Source: Mytilus edulis (lineage: Eukaryota > Mollusca > Bivalvia > Mytilida > Mytilidae). From it: a stretch of DNA of 64,000 nucleotides. The stretch is taken from NCBI RefSeq assembly GCF_963676685.1, contig NC_092344.1, forward strand, positions 100,532,749 through 100,596,748, given 5' to 3'. Within the stretch, counting starts at the first letter, position 1, and each line of letters starts with the position of its first letter. The notes below the pieces were generated by a model. The model searched no databases, had not been told where the DNA came from, and saw only the letters and a program-made list of their open reading frames with translations. Below are positions 33,901 through 44,746 of this stretch, piece by piece. The position numbers and the translations under genes are program-made.

Positions 33901-35489
33901 TTCATCAAGTAACAAAACATTAACATACAAAAGCATAGCATACCTCCCCCACAATCTGTCGTCAATACCTGGAAGAATGCTGACCATCCAATGTCCCCAG
34001 TTCTGCCTTTCGGGTGTCATGTCCGCGTGACTAGCCAGCTTAGCCTGCACTTGTTTCTGTAATTCAGAAGACTGTTTTATTGCTTCCTGGATGTCTTTTT
34101 CAACTGGAGATTGCATGCATCTTCTGGTATTTCTTTTTCGTTTTTGTTGTAACTATAGGAGAGGGAATATCTATTGTGCTGGACGTCTCCTCAAGATTAC
34201 ATTGCGATCTAAAGAAAAAAAAACGATGAAAGTTGTATTTTTTGTTCTAAACAATACAAAAAGACACCCTATCTCTACTACTACGATGGGTTTTGAACGA
34301 CCTTGACTGGCTTGACACCCTATCTCATAACAAGAAAACAAGAAATGCCGGAAGCACAATCAATCCGATACAATTACTTTTAACTGAAAAGTATTTCCAA
34401 ATGTAAGTGTGATGGACGGACGGACGGACGGACCAAAACATTATAATAAGTCCTGATGTGAAGATATAGTTTCAATTTAACTAATTATACAAAGAAGTAA
34501 ATGGTTACTGACCTTCTTTCATCGTCTTCTTGACTTTCCTCTTCGTCCTCATGTTCACTGGGAGAATCGACGCAAGCATCTGTTCCGTATTTTGCCTTGA
34601 GTTTCTCTTTCAGCTGAAATATTCAGACATAATCGGAACATTATTTATGTATTCGTACAAGATATATCGAGATAAAGTCAAACGTTTGAAATGAAACAGC
34701 TGTAAAATGAATTTCGTAGAATCAGAACATTAAGTATCATTTAGAAAAAGAAAAAAGGTACGGGAATTCAACAAAGGAAATAACAATAAAAGGTAAAAAA
34801 AGTGAACTGAAATATTAAGTAATAGAAAACTGTAATTGCACACGTTTATTCCTCCTCTGGTTTCTATTCTGGCAATATGTGGACCCAAGAAGCCAAATTT
34901 TTCTTTGATCCATTTGTCTCTTTGAGTATCATCTTTTCTGCCTGAACCAGATTTATTGCCTTCTCGTGTCAGTCTTCCGAGCTGAGATCTCATTGACTCA
35001 ACCCATGTCCTGAGAGTCTTCCAATCCTCTACCCCTAGCTCATTAGCTTTTGCTTGCCATCGTGTATTTTTGAGAGCAGTATCTTTGTACTGATAATGAG
35101 CTAAAAGAGAAGAAAAAAATCGGTCACTTTGATTTTTAAATATAAAGACCATGCTGTAAGTTTATCTATGTCTACTGGTGGGGTTAACATCTTTTGACAT
35201 TTATTCTCCGTATTAATATTTTAAATTATAGCAAATAAATACATGTACCTTTGTTGTATAGAGGTTCGTTTTCTCTATACCAATCTGCCAACTCATCCTG
35301 CTTTTCTTGTGGTATTTCTAATGGCTTGCTTCTTTTGCGCTTCTCTTTATTGGTATTAGCTGGCTGTTCAGTATCACTATTTTGTGTTTGCTCATTTGTT
35401 TCTTGTGTATTAGTTGTTTCAGTCTCAGGCGCCACACTAACTATGCGGCCTCTGCCACGCCCACCACGACCCCTTCCTCTGGTCCTCAT
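30907..35489 (-). CDS. MADF/Myb-like DNA-binding protein of the Harbinger element, six exons
   Basis: Second PIF/Harbinger protein, which helps the transposase enter the nucleus and bind the ends. Exons on minus with GT/AG sites seen: 35489-35249, 35100-34844, 34613-34513, 34208-33944, 33176-33083, 31200-30907. Exon 1: Arg-Gly-rich start, then KRSKPLEIPQEKQDELADWY. Exons 1-2 join in frame (YNK-AHYQYKDTALKNTRW) into a MADF/SANT-like domain continuing LGVEDWKTLRTWVESMRSQL. Exon 3 is acidic (EHEDEEESQEDDE). Exon 4 has AIKQSSELQKQVQAKLASHA and WMVSILPGIDDRLWGR. Exon 5 is coiled-coil-like (ESMDLLDRFQNESKELRSRD). Exon 6 is Gln/Ser-rich. Predicted length about 417. An apparent 1-base frameshift lies near 34130-34145 in exon 4. 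Confidence 0.78.
31394..31566. mobile_element. Decayed MITE, same family as 19823-19993
   Basis: Begins CAGTGGCGGATTCAGG followed by a G run and ends ccttgatccaattctg. Lies in intron 5 of the MADF gene. No clear target duplication. Confidence 0.55.
31614..32904 (-). mobile_element. Tc1/mariner element with dead transposase
   Basis: Inverted ends CACATGGAAAAAAGTATTGC and the complement of CACCTGGAAAAAAGTATTGC, flanked by TA (31612-31613, 32905-32906). The minus strand keeps Tc1 transposase scraps: the HTH region IARIVGHLHSTISRFENKIQ with DLPRSRRSP (about 32590-32450) and the C-terminal WPFRSPNLNHIEHIWD (about 32170-32120), which holds the third catalytic position region. Several frame breaks; 1,291 bp in all. 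Inserted in intron 5 of the Harbinger MADF gene. Confidence 0.85.
33320..33690 (-). repeat. Interspersed repeat with 'gacggacggaca' tract
   Basis: Ends ttgcgacttcgtgtggcggg, preceded by gacggacggacagatggac, in intron 4 of the MADF gene. A short gacgg tract also lies at 34415-34431. The reverse arrangement (cgggggtatactgttttac...gtctgtcc) opens the arrays at 61605 and 63095. Confidence 0.5.
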
Positions 35490-35929
35490 CAGAACGGTCT
35501 GGTTTGAAACACACTAAAAGATAAATCAAATACCGGTAAGAGGAAAATTGGATTTAAAACGGACAATGTGCAACGTAAAATATTTCAAAAGAGCAATTAT
35601 TATAAAAGGGAAAGCATTGACAATGTTCTAACCAAAGCTTTAAATGTTTTTTCATGATTCATGTATCCACTCAACAAAAATCTTATCTGAAAGAAAAAAC
35701 AATAAAATCTTTCTTTAAAATCTTTCTTTTGAGTACAAAAAATCTAAATTTTTAGACCATAAAATGGGAACAAAATAATTTAATTACAATGACAGATGTA
35801 TTAATAATTATAAAGTGTACCTCTATTAATGTCTCCAGATTTGTTTTAGTTACTCGGCTCCCTCTTTGCATCTCTGTCCTTTCAAATTTTATTGAATAAT
35901 GATGCGGTTTCATGATAAGTGATCACAGC

Positions 35930-36298
35930 GTAGTGACACGTGATACTGCGTGCAATAAACTTGCTAAATCGTAGGAAATCGTGCAAAAGCGTACTTGAAC
36001 CGATTTAGAAACGTACTAAACCCTAGTAATACGTAGTGAAACGTAGTAAACCGTAGTAAAACGTAGTTTATACGTACTGAAGCGTATTAAAACCTAGTAG
36101 AGCGTACCCCTTGTAGTTATAAAAAAAACCTAGCAAATCGTAACAAAACGAAACAATACGTAGAAGAACGTATCAAAACGTGGCGTAAACCTAGTTAAAC
36201 GTACGGACCGTTAAAAATGACAAAAAAATGCCATGAAACGTAGCATTTCTACACGTACTAAAACCTAGCTGTCGAAACGTGACAGTGTGACTGAGGCT
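35930..36298. promoter_or_regulatory. Subterminal repeat arm, right
   Basis: Dense in acgtag/cgtagt words (for example 36018-36070), mirroring 28386-28870. It lies upstream of the MADF gene start, so it may also hold that gene's promoter (inference). Confidence 0.5.
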
Positions 36299-36565
36299 TA
36301 AGATCGTGTTGCAATAGGATAACACGTGGTATGGTCGTAGTGAGAACGTGAAGAGCATAGAAAGATCTTGATAAGCGTAGTGAGGTCGCAGAATAAGCGC
36401 GGTGAGAACGTGGTATATTCGTAGCGGGATCTTTGTAGAAGCGTAAAGAGGACGTAGTAGCATCGTGAAAGCAACGAAAATTTACATTTTCATGCCGCTC
36501 ATACCGCGACCTTTTAAATCGCGGTGAGCGTGGTGCGATTGTGGTCTAGTGGGACTGGGGCTTAA

Positions 36566-38794
36566 TTGAAAAACATCAACAACAAATTGAATTGATTCTC
36601 TGTCAAACAACTGTTCTATTCGGGAACAGTCTCATACTAATACATATAATAATATTGAGATAGACCGTCACAATTAAAATTATTGTACACCTATATTCGA
36701 TATTTCTACCTACTATGTCTTTGTTTTGCTCACATAATACCAATATAATGGAATTACGCGATTGTCTTCCAAGTGAGAGGTTCTTTTCTACATACTTAGA
36801 ACCCAAGTAGAAGTTGATTTATTGTTGTTATTTTAAAAATCAACAATTTTGTTTACCTTTTTGCATTGGTTTTGACAATGGAATTTACTTCATACAGACT
36901 ATTTTTATATTGATGACAGAATTGTTGATTATTATGACCAACCTTTACACTTTTCTAAATATTGTTACTTACTTGTTAGCTGTAATCTTTAAAGAATTAC
37001 CAATGGAGAAGCCAATTGAGTAGCCATATAAGTTGTGTATTGGCGTGGATTTTTTTTTTTACAACAGATTGCTTTTTACATAATGAACGTTAAACTGTTT
37101 CGCTGATCAATTAACCGAAAAAGAACAAACAGAAAGATTACAAAATCTTATATGTGATCTTATAATAGTCTGCAAAACAGACAAAATAAGTACTAAATTG
37201 TCCTTGGTTATAAATCAACCTTGTCAAAATTTTAATACAATGTCTTGTACACAGGTTAAAAAAACTAAAATGTCGTAGAATTTCATATGGCTATTGTTTT
37301 GCACGAGTCAACCTTAAAACCATTGTTTCGCTTATCCAACTTTTTATTGTTATAAAAGGACACAAAAATTCTCAAAATCTGCTTTTTCGTTTGCAGATGG
37401 AAATTTTAAAAAAAGTGTTTATCCTATGAAATCATTTTTTTTTTAAAGTTCATAGATCTTCATAATATTGATAGAATAAGGCCGAAAAGTTCAACCTTTT
37501 AAAAAACATCAACTTTCTCGAAATCGTAAGCAAGAATGTAACAACAGAATTGGGCGTCGATATTGACATATTGTAAACTTTAATTCAATTAAATATATAT
37601 GTATGTGTGTTTGTTTGTTTGTATATGTGTTGGAATCAGATCGACGTCCTCACCACATATTGGAGTCTGATCTGACGTCACAGATGGAAATGTTAGGATG
37701 AATGACCAAAAATTCACCTCTTATCATGCAAATTTTTGATTTTTTGCCCACAGTTAATTAATTATAAATTATAAAGGAAACATTTCAACACTATCGGGCA
37801 AAATTGGTCTTGAAAGACTTTTATCGCAGACCACCATATCACAGGCATTCCTACAAAAACAAGGCCAAGACTATTGATTTTTTAATATTGATTTAATTTT
37901 ATTATTGACATAGTTATGCAAGGTACCATATCACGTATAAACTTGTCAAGGAGCCAAATAATATCGAACAAATTCAAATCGTGATTTTTCTCATTCTGAA
38001 TATATGTATATCTGTATTTGTCCAGGTCTTTTAAGGTTTTATCGTCTATAAGATAAGATAAGATAATACATGTATATATTTTAACCGGAGAATATCTTAC
38101 ACCAGTTGGTCATGATCACCCTGTGTTACTAACACATGTTATATTGCCTTTTCTGGCATTTTAACAAATCGGCCCTTCGTTGTGATATAGATGTAACAGT
38201 TTTTTGATGTTTTACCTACAATCACGATTTGTAGTGTAGTTGATTTGTTGTTGTGTTGTTTTATTTTCTGATGACTTAGGTACCGGTGTGAGGGACGGTG
38301 GTAAACATTTCAGTGCTAAGTATCTACACAGTTTGTGAATAGCCGACAAAATTGCTGTTGACTGCATTTGTGACATATAATACCTTGTTCAAAAAAGGTT
38401 TCGAAAAATTGTTTGTGTTGTTTTGAGACTTGTATACAACGGCCTTATTTTAATGTGTATATTACACCCGCAACATTTGAGCTTCATTGCTCTAGAATCA
38501 ATTCTCGTGTTATTGGTTATGTACAGGCACCTACATCAGTTTGACGGTAGTTGTTCCTTGAATATATGTAATAAATGTAAACTTATATATAGGAAGTAAT
38601 TCAAGAGTATGGACCGTCAGGAATGCACACAATAAGCGATACATTATTTTTTTCTTTAATACATGTAAAATGATATACTATTAAACTATAGTCAAAATGA
38701 ACCAGAATGACTATGAATTAAGCAAACATCCGAAAAAATATGATAGAAACATTGAAATTTAATATAACAACACAAAAAATGCAAATATTCTGAG
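36566..38794. other. No gene recognised
   Basis: AT-rich, without a convincing ORF. Short microsatellites only (gataa repeats near 38050). Confidence 0.45.
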
Positions 38795-38875
38795 TCAGAT
38801 TCGAACTCTTTCTTCAAAACCATCATTTATTAGTAGTTCTGTGCTCTACTGATGGAGCCACGGCGATGCTTATCC
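38795..38875 (-). tRNA. tRNA-like sequence (degenerate or SINE head)
   Basis: The minus strand has a box-A-like TGGCTCCATCAGTAGAGC with a D stem GCTC/GAGC and, about 45 bases on, a box-B-like GTTCGAATC. The acceptor ends and anticodon stem do not pair, so it is not a working tRNA as far as I can see. Confidence 0.35.
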
Positions 38876-39649
38876 ATTTATTTTTTATTAAGGAGCTATA
38901 TCGGTACAATTTATCGATGTTACATTGTTTTCTTTAGAAAGTTGTTTTTTATATAATAAGGACACACTAAACCAATTTTATTTTTGAGGGAAAAAGTAGT
39001 ATGAATTACAACAGTCATAAAAAAACATAACCTTTTTTGGTTTGAAATGTCCTTCTGAGGGGATTCCCTGTGTTTCCTACTTTTAAAAAACACCAGAAAT
39101 TCCGCATATTGGACTTTCATCCTTTTTAAGGGTTAAATTAACTATTGATCACACATATCATAATATATGTAAATCGAGATATTGATCAAAAAGCATTTTT
39201 ATTCTTTGTTTTTATAGTAAATTTTATTCTGTCGGCACTTTTTGAAATTGGCCCTTCTGTGAAAACAATTCCCGGCAAATTGGCCCTACCTCAAATTTGG
39301 AACATTGTATTATATTTTATAGTGTTCGCTTCTTTTGTTGACGAGCAATGGTATTTCCACTAGATTAAAATAGCGTTTCCTGATAATAGTGTATACCTTA
39401 GATTTCATCAACGTATGTATAAGTAACACAACACGTATACATTTAACTAACTGTCCATTCTTTTTTTGTTTTCAATACTCTCTACATATCGATTTATTAA
39501 AATGCATTTAATAAATCTAAGGTATTAAGTATACCTATCATTGATTCCTTAAAGTCGTATGGTATACAAGGGATCCATATAAAAAAGCCTCATTCAAACA
39601 TTAATGCATATGTCCGGAACAGTAAAGCAGTAAAAATACATCGATTGGA

Positions 39650-40100
39650 CTCAAATTCACAAATAATACATGATGGTTTTGAAGTAAAGATGTTAGGTAT
39701 TGACGTTGTTTATCATTTCAATTACATGTTATAATGTTTTATTTGTCTTTACAAGTTTTTGCCTTTACTTTTTAGTTCATGTTTTGTGTTAAACTTATTG
39801 CATGCCTCGGTATTTATACATCCCGCTATAATGTTATCCTGCTATGGTCATTTTATATTTTCTTGTCTTTCATTTTTGCTTATGCACTTTATAGAATGTC
39901 TATATGCCATTTTGTTTTTCTTTGATGAAATAGTTATAAGTGATTTTAGTGACTGAACTTTGAACACAGTGCTCCCAATGAATGAAATTCAATACGACTG
40001 TCATACAAGTGTGAGGTTTTTCTCGCCATAAAATCGGGGTTTATCCACCATTTTCTACATAAGGAAATACCTGTACCTTTTCAGGAATATGACAGTTATG
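39650..40100 (+). repeat. Retroelement 3' tail and adjoining repeat
   Basis: gttaggtattgacgttgttt matches the tails at 43865 and 9205. It is followed by a stretch like 43930-44200 and then 'gtttatccaccattttctac', the motif of the element at 16027. Confidence 0.5.
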
Positions 40101-40329
40101 TTGTTAATATTGTACAAAAAGGTAAAACATGCTACACGGAGGATCAAGTTATCAGTATGCTGTAGTGTCTTAAGGACAACACATTTGTTGACTTTCAACA
40201 AATTGCAGGCATTCCTATGGCAGCGAACTGTGCGTCTCTCCTTCACTTCAAGAATAGCAGTTCTTTCAGACAGTTGTAAAACACAAACTGAACAAAGATG
40301 TCAGGTTATTTAATTTCATATTCAGATAT

Positions 40330-41040
40330 ATTGATGATATGTATATATAGCCATGTATCACCATCACAGCTGGTGATCCGATTGATAAATATGTTGTAAA
40401 GTTGTCACTGGCTCAGACGTACTATTAAATATAATTATTTTCTGTGACTGTATATTACATTAATTTGTAGGATACTTTACTACAGATAATTTAGCTGATC
40501 TGTAAAAATAACATCTCCATGCTTTATATATCATGTACTGTAGTACGACGGTAGATAAAAACTGACGTGGAAAGGTAACACCCGGCCACCGAAAGCTTCA
40601 TTTTTTATAAAGCCCGGGTGGTCGGGTGGTCGTGTGGTCTAGCGAGACGGCTATGGTGCAGGCGATTTGGTGTCACGATATCTCAGTAGCATGGGTTGGA
40701 ATCCCGGCGAGGGAAAAAAAAAATTTGCAGATCCAACATTGTTGGGTTGATGTTTAGACGAGTTATATATATATATATATATAACTTATATACAACTCGT
40801 CTAAACATCAACCCCACAATATATATATTAGTACGTCTGAGTCAGTGACTGAGGCACTGTAGCCGTCCCGCTAGACCACACGACCACCTGGGCTTCAATA
40901 ATAAAGCTTTCGGTGGCCGTGTGTTACCTTTCCTCGATAGTTTTAATCTAGCGTCGTACTACAGTACATGATATATAAGGCATGGAAATGTTATTGTTAC
41001 AGATCAGCTCAATTATCTATAGTAAAGGATCCTACAAATT
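40330..41040. repeat. Large imperfect inverted repeat (foldback) of SINE-like units
   Basis: 40480-40767 pairs with 40788-41040. Around a (TA)n centre at 40768-40787 the arms ttgatgtttagacgagtt and aactcgtctaaacatcaa are perfect; outward the arms share the 'ggccaccgaaagctt' and 'tagtacgacg' blocks. Each arm is one copy of the same repeat in opposite orientation. Confidence 0.7.
40620..40720 (+). repeat. tRNA-derived SINE head
   Basis: Box A TGTGGTCTAGCGAGACG (40633-40649) and box B GGGTTGGAATCCC (40693-40705) about 45 bases apart, then CGGCGAGGG and an A run. Arms do not close a full cloverleaf, so a SINE promoter rather than a tRNA gene. Confidence 0.6.
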
Positions 41041-41044
41041 AATG

Positions 41045-41418
41045 CAAATAAACTCATCATAGATACCAGGACTAAATTTTGTATATACGCCAGACGCGCG
41101 TTTCGTCTACAAAAGACTCATCAGTGACGCTTGAATCCAAAAGGTTAAAAAGGCCAAATAAAGTACGAAGTTGAAGAGCAATGAGGACCAAAATTCCTAA
41201 AAGTTTTGCAAATTACAGCTAAGGTAATCTATGCCTGAGGTAGAAAAGCCTTAGTATTTCAAAAATTCAAAATTTTGTGAACAGTAAATTTATAAATATT
41301 ACCATATCAATGATAATTCATGTCAGCACAAGTGCTGACTACTGGGCTGGTGATACCCTCGGGGAAATAAATCTCCACCAGCAGTGGCATCGACCCAGTG
41401 CTAGTAAATAAACTCATC
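41045..41418 (-). mobile_element. Retrozyme-like monomer with hammerhead
   Basis: One complete monomer of the family seen at 22751, 359 bp between two direct copies of aaataaactcatca (41047 and 41406). Relative to an uninterrupted relative of the host repeat at 40420-40490, the segment is an insertion. It carries a full hammerhead (41087-41130) and both hairpins (41322-41382). The flanking direct repeats may be a target duplication or the family's own overlapping ends. Confidence 0.65.
41087..41130 (-). ncRNA. Hammerhead ribozyme, type I
   Basis: Minus strand: GCGTCA, core CTGATGA, stem II GTCT-TTTGT-AGAC, GAAA, short stem III CGCGCG, cut site GTC, TGGCGT. Stem I is six pairs with two G-U. 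GTC is the classic hammerhead cut triplet. Predicted cut between plus 41093 and 41092. Compared with 22776 the stems change in pairs (stem I G-C to A-U; stem II GTCT/AGAC to GACA/TGTC), good evidence that the RNA fold is or was selected. Confidence 0.85.
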
Positions 41419-41439
41419 AAGATACAGTCACAGACAATA

Positions 41440-42420
41440 ATTATATTTATAAGTACGTCTTAGTCAGTGACAACTCTACACCAGATCAATCCATCGGATC
41501 ACCAGCAATGATGGTGATACATCGCTGTGTACATTATGTATATACAACTCGTCTAAACATCAACCCAAAAATGTTAGATCTGTTAATTTGCTTTCGCAAT
41601 TTTTTTGTTCTTCCCTCGCCGGGATTCGAACCCATGCTAATGAGATATCGTGACACCAAATCGCCTGCACTGTAGTCGTCCCGCTAGACCACACGACCAC
41701 CTGGGCTTCAATAATAAAGCTTTCGGTGGCCGTGTGTTACCTTTCCTCGATAGTTTTAATCTAGCGTCGTACTACAGTACATGCTATATAAGGCATGGAG
41801 ATGTTATTGTTACAGATAAGCTCAATTATCTATAGTAAAGGATTCTACAACGTTACCTTGAATTACAGACTCCTGACTTGGGACAGGTGCATATATACAG
41901 AATGTGGCAGGGTTTAACATGTTCGCGGGATCCAAATCCTTCCCTAACCTGGGACAGTGGTTTAACATTACAACATAAGAACGAACTATAAAAATCAGTT
42001 GAAAAAGGCTTAACACCTCAGATTAATACAAATAGAAATACTATATACAGAGTGGACGTGTCCGGGTGGCAACAACAGAAACCACAAAGTACAGATCTGA
42101 GAGTACTCACAGTTACTGACAGCTATTACAAATCCACTTACCACTTATAAAAAAAAATCATGCATCTAAGACTAAATTATCAATCAGTACACACCCAATT
42201 GATTTAGTGTATATACTTCATAAACAGAGAAAACATGACATTTTGCAATGCCAAGATACAATTATCGACAGATTGTAGATCCATGAAAGTGTATATATAT
42301 ATATATATGTTGTAGAGTTGTCACTGACTCAGACGTACTTATATATATATATATATATATATATATACAACTCGTCTAAACATCAACCCAACAATGTTAG
42401 ATCTGTAAATTTGCTATTAA
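41440..42420. repeat. Further copies of the foldback repeat family
   Basis: Holds 'gtacgtcttagtcagtgaca', two 'acaactcgtctaaacatcaa' blocks (41539-41565, 42365-42391), the 'ggccgtgtgttacctttcc' block (41727-41747) and TA microsatellites (42293-42308, 42341-42366). Unrelated non-repeat sequence lies between 41960 and 42280. Confidence 0.6.
41600..41710 (-). repeat. tRNA-derived SINE head (reverse copy)
   Basis: Minus strand box A in 41693-41677 (TGTGGTCTAGCGGGACG) and a perfect box B GGGTTCGAATCCC in 41633-41621. Same unit as 40620-40720; a third copy with only the box A part is at 40855-40905. Confidence 0.6.
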
Positions 42421-42436
42421 TATTTAGTTTGCTTTT

Positions 42437-42595
42437 AAAAGAGGGACGAAAGATACCAAAGGGACAGTCAAACTCATAAATCTAAAACAAACTGAAAACG
42501 CCATGGCTAAAAATGAAAAAGACAAACAGAAAAACAATAGTATACATGACACAACATAGAAAACTAAAGAATAAACAGCACGAACCCCAATTTAT
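42437..42595 (-). repeat. Interspersed repeat, 'gactatccagctggtatctt' family
   Basis: Nearly the same as 21618-21785 (ggacgaaagataccaaaggg...gaaaacgccatggctaaaaa). Confidence 0.7.
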
Positions 42596-43259
42596 CTATA
42601 GTAAAGGATCCTACAACGTTACCTTGAATTACAGACTCCTGACTTGGGACAGGTACATATATACAGAATGTGGCAGGGTTTAACATGCTCGCGGGATCCC
42701 AATCCTTCATTTATTCATAACGAAATCAAGATTATAATAAAAACAATATTCAATGATCTAATTACGGCGTTGAATTGGTAACCTTTTACAATAAGTTAAT
42801 TTAAAGGATCTATAAGTTTGCCAGGATTTTCTCTAAATTGCCAGACACGGTAAACAACATTTCCGAAAAATGAGGATGTGCTATCCCGTTTGAAATAAGT
42901 TTTCTACAGTTTCAACCAAACTTGAAAACCAAATCTTTATATTAAGGAAGAATTTAGTAAAGGTTTTAAGCAATTTGTGGTAACGAAATCTGTCTTAATA
43001 GTTTACCAGTAATACATAGATGAAGTTCGTTAAAATAAAAAATAAAAAACACGTCACTACAGACACGGGCATAGCAAACTAGCTGTGTGATATAAACACC
43101 GTAAGATGGTGCCAAAGGAACATCACTATCCAAAAAGGGAAAATTTACAATAGGAAACGAAAAATCGTCCTTTTGTCGTAAATTTTAGTGTGGTGTTTCC
43201 CGTGTAAAACCGAAATATCTTAATCAAGGTAAAGGCAGTAATTACCGTTTAACTTTGAT
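42596..43259. other. Repeat fragment, then nothing recognised
   Basis: 42600-42720 repeats 41835-41940 (taccttgaattacagactcc...catgctcgcgggatcc). From 42730 to 43259 I see no gene or repeat. Confidence 0.45.
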
Positions 43260-43925
43260 TTATTTAAAGTAAATGATATTCTTTTCATTAACAATCCAAA
43301 CATTTCTGATAGGGTTCCATTAATATATCATCCAGAACTAGAAATTAAAGGAACAACAGACACGATTTCCTTCGCCTCATGTTTAGACTTATATATCGGA
43401 TTTGACACAGTCATCTCAGTACCAGAATCTATGATAAACGAGACGATTTTTTATTTTGGAATTATGAATTTTCACCCAGTTAGTTAGCAATATACAAACT
43501 TCACTTCCTTATGTGATATACATTTCCCAACTCATTCGGTATTCGAGAACTAACAACTCATATTCAGACTTCGTAAAACGTCACCAGTGTCTGAGTAGAA
43601 AGAAGATGAACCAAGTGTATGTCGGAGAACGTCTCTCTTTTTTCTAATAAAGGTCATCGGAAGATACCTTACCTTGTTGATAAATATTGCGTATCAACTT
43701 CACAAATTTATTAAGATGGTCATGCAATATAGATTATTTGGTACTGATGTTGTTTATCATCGGAGAACGTGTTTTTTTTTTCAAATAAAGGTCATCGGAA
43801 GATACATTACCTCGTTGATACATATTCCGTATCCACTTCACAAATTATATACGATGGTCATGAAATATAGATAATGGGTAATGACGTTGTTTATCATCTC
43901 AATAACGTTTTATAGTATTCTTTTA
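43260..43925 (+). pseudogene. RT-type retroelement relic, 3' coding and tail
   Basis: Plus frames give LIYHPELEIKGTTDTISFAS, LDLYIGFDTVISVPESM and, later, YGIRELTTHIQTS, then the tail 'tgacgttgtttatcatctca'. Related to 8540-9235. A 105-bp piece (43633-43740 and 43770-43890) is present twice in tandem. All frames are broken; the family name is uncertain. Confidence 0.5.
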
Positions 43926-43966
43926 TTTATCTGTATGAATATTACTTTTACTGCTTAGTTTGATTT

Positions 43967-44330
43967 GGTGATTCCATTTGACGTGACTTTGTACTTATAC
44001 ATACCGTCAATGTGCTATGATGATTTTTTTTTTAATTTTTGCTCGTGTACTTTGTCTAGATGCCTTTTTCTGTTTCTTTGATACATATGACGTGGCTCTA
44101 TACTCATACATCCCAACATTGTGTTTTTGTTCTATGATAAATTTTTGTATTCTTAACTTTCATTTTTGCTTATGTGCTTTGTCTATATATATTTTTGTGT
44201 TTCTTTGACACATATCACGTGGCTCTGGACTTATACATCCTGTCATTGTGATATTATACATTTTTGTATGCTTGTCTCTCAGCTTTGCTTATGTGCTTTG
44301 TTTATATGCCTTTTTGTGTTTCTGGTTGTC
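43967..44330 (+). repeat. Three tandem units of about 110-125 bp
   Basis: Each unit has acgtggctct...tacatcc..., a run of T, 'tttgcttatgtgctttgt' and 'tttttgtgtttctttgac'. A single related unit is at 39815-39925. The three overlapping open frames here only reflect the repeat. Confidence 0.65.
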
Positions 44331-44746
44331 CACCTCATTTATGGAGGTATCTATAATACATGTATCATTATTGTTGCTTTCGCTAGCAAAAACATTCAAA
44401 AATTGGTAAGCAGTTTTCATGTTTTCCAGATTCAATTGTAGAAGCCTTGGTTTCCATTTCTTCTACACAAACTTCTCTGTTTTTAAAAGAAGATTTTTCC
44501 AGCTCTTAATTTTTCTAAATGTTGTGCAAGTCCAGGAAGGTCAAGATGTTTTGAACCGGTATCTACTTTTTGATTTTCTATTTCTTTGCGATATGTTAGT
44601 AGCACTTCAAATGCATTTAGTTTGAGCGTCTGGTTTTAAAAATTGGAATAAAACAATCAATTTGCACTCAATTTTGTCCATTTCCCATCTAAACTGTCGA
44701 TATCAAAAATAAGCTTTACTTTTTCATATTGAATTTTTGTTTCTTT

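Larger units (their letters stand above)
28386..36298. mobile_element. Full-length PIF/Harbinger transposon, two genes
   Basis: Ends GCCCCAGTCACACTGTCACG and the complement of AGCCTCAGTCACACTGTCAC; TAA lies on both sides (28383-28385 and 36299-36301). Removing it restores 'cgcagTAAgatcg', a subterminal word of the host element. It carries a DDE transposase on plus (28907-30165) and a six-exon MADF-type gene on minus (35489-30907), convergent, the two-gene set of PIF/Harbinger elements. Length 7.9 kb is inflated by a Tc1/mariner copy, a MITE and two interspersed repeats. Both arms carry many cgtagt/acgtag words. Confidence 0.85.
27249..36562. mobile_element. Non-autonomous Harbinger-type element split by a nested relative
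   Basis: Left end ACCCCAGTCCCACGATCGCA and right end (complement of AGCCCCAGTCCCAC...) are inverted repeats; TAA flanks both sides (27246-27248 and 36563-36565). The element's own DNA is 27249-28385 and 36302-36562, about 1.4 kb. Both arms are dense in 'gatcgtagt' words. The right and left parts are separated by the 7.9-kb element at 28386-36298. The left arm carries an unrelated repeat (27770-28030) and a relic exon (28110-28225). Confidence 0.75.

Noticed and set aside
36191..36463. 90-codon minus-strand ORF
   Set aside because: Falls across the subterminal repeat arms of two Harbinger elements; repeated words create the frame.
38795..38875. Functional tRNA gene
   Set aside because: Box A and B words are present, but the acceptor and anticodon stems do not pair.
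43967..44625. Three overlapping Cys/Phe-rich ORFs as a tandem membrane protein
   Set aside because: They follow a 110-125-bp tandem DNA repeat and change frame between units.
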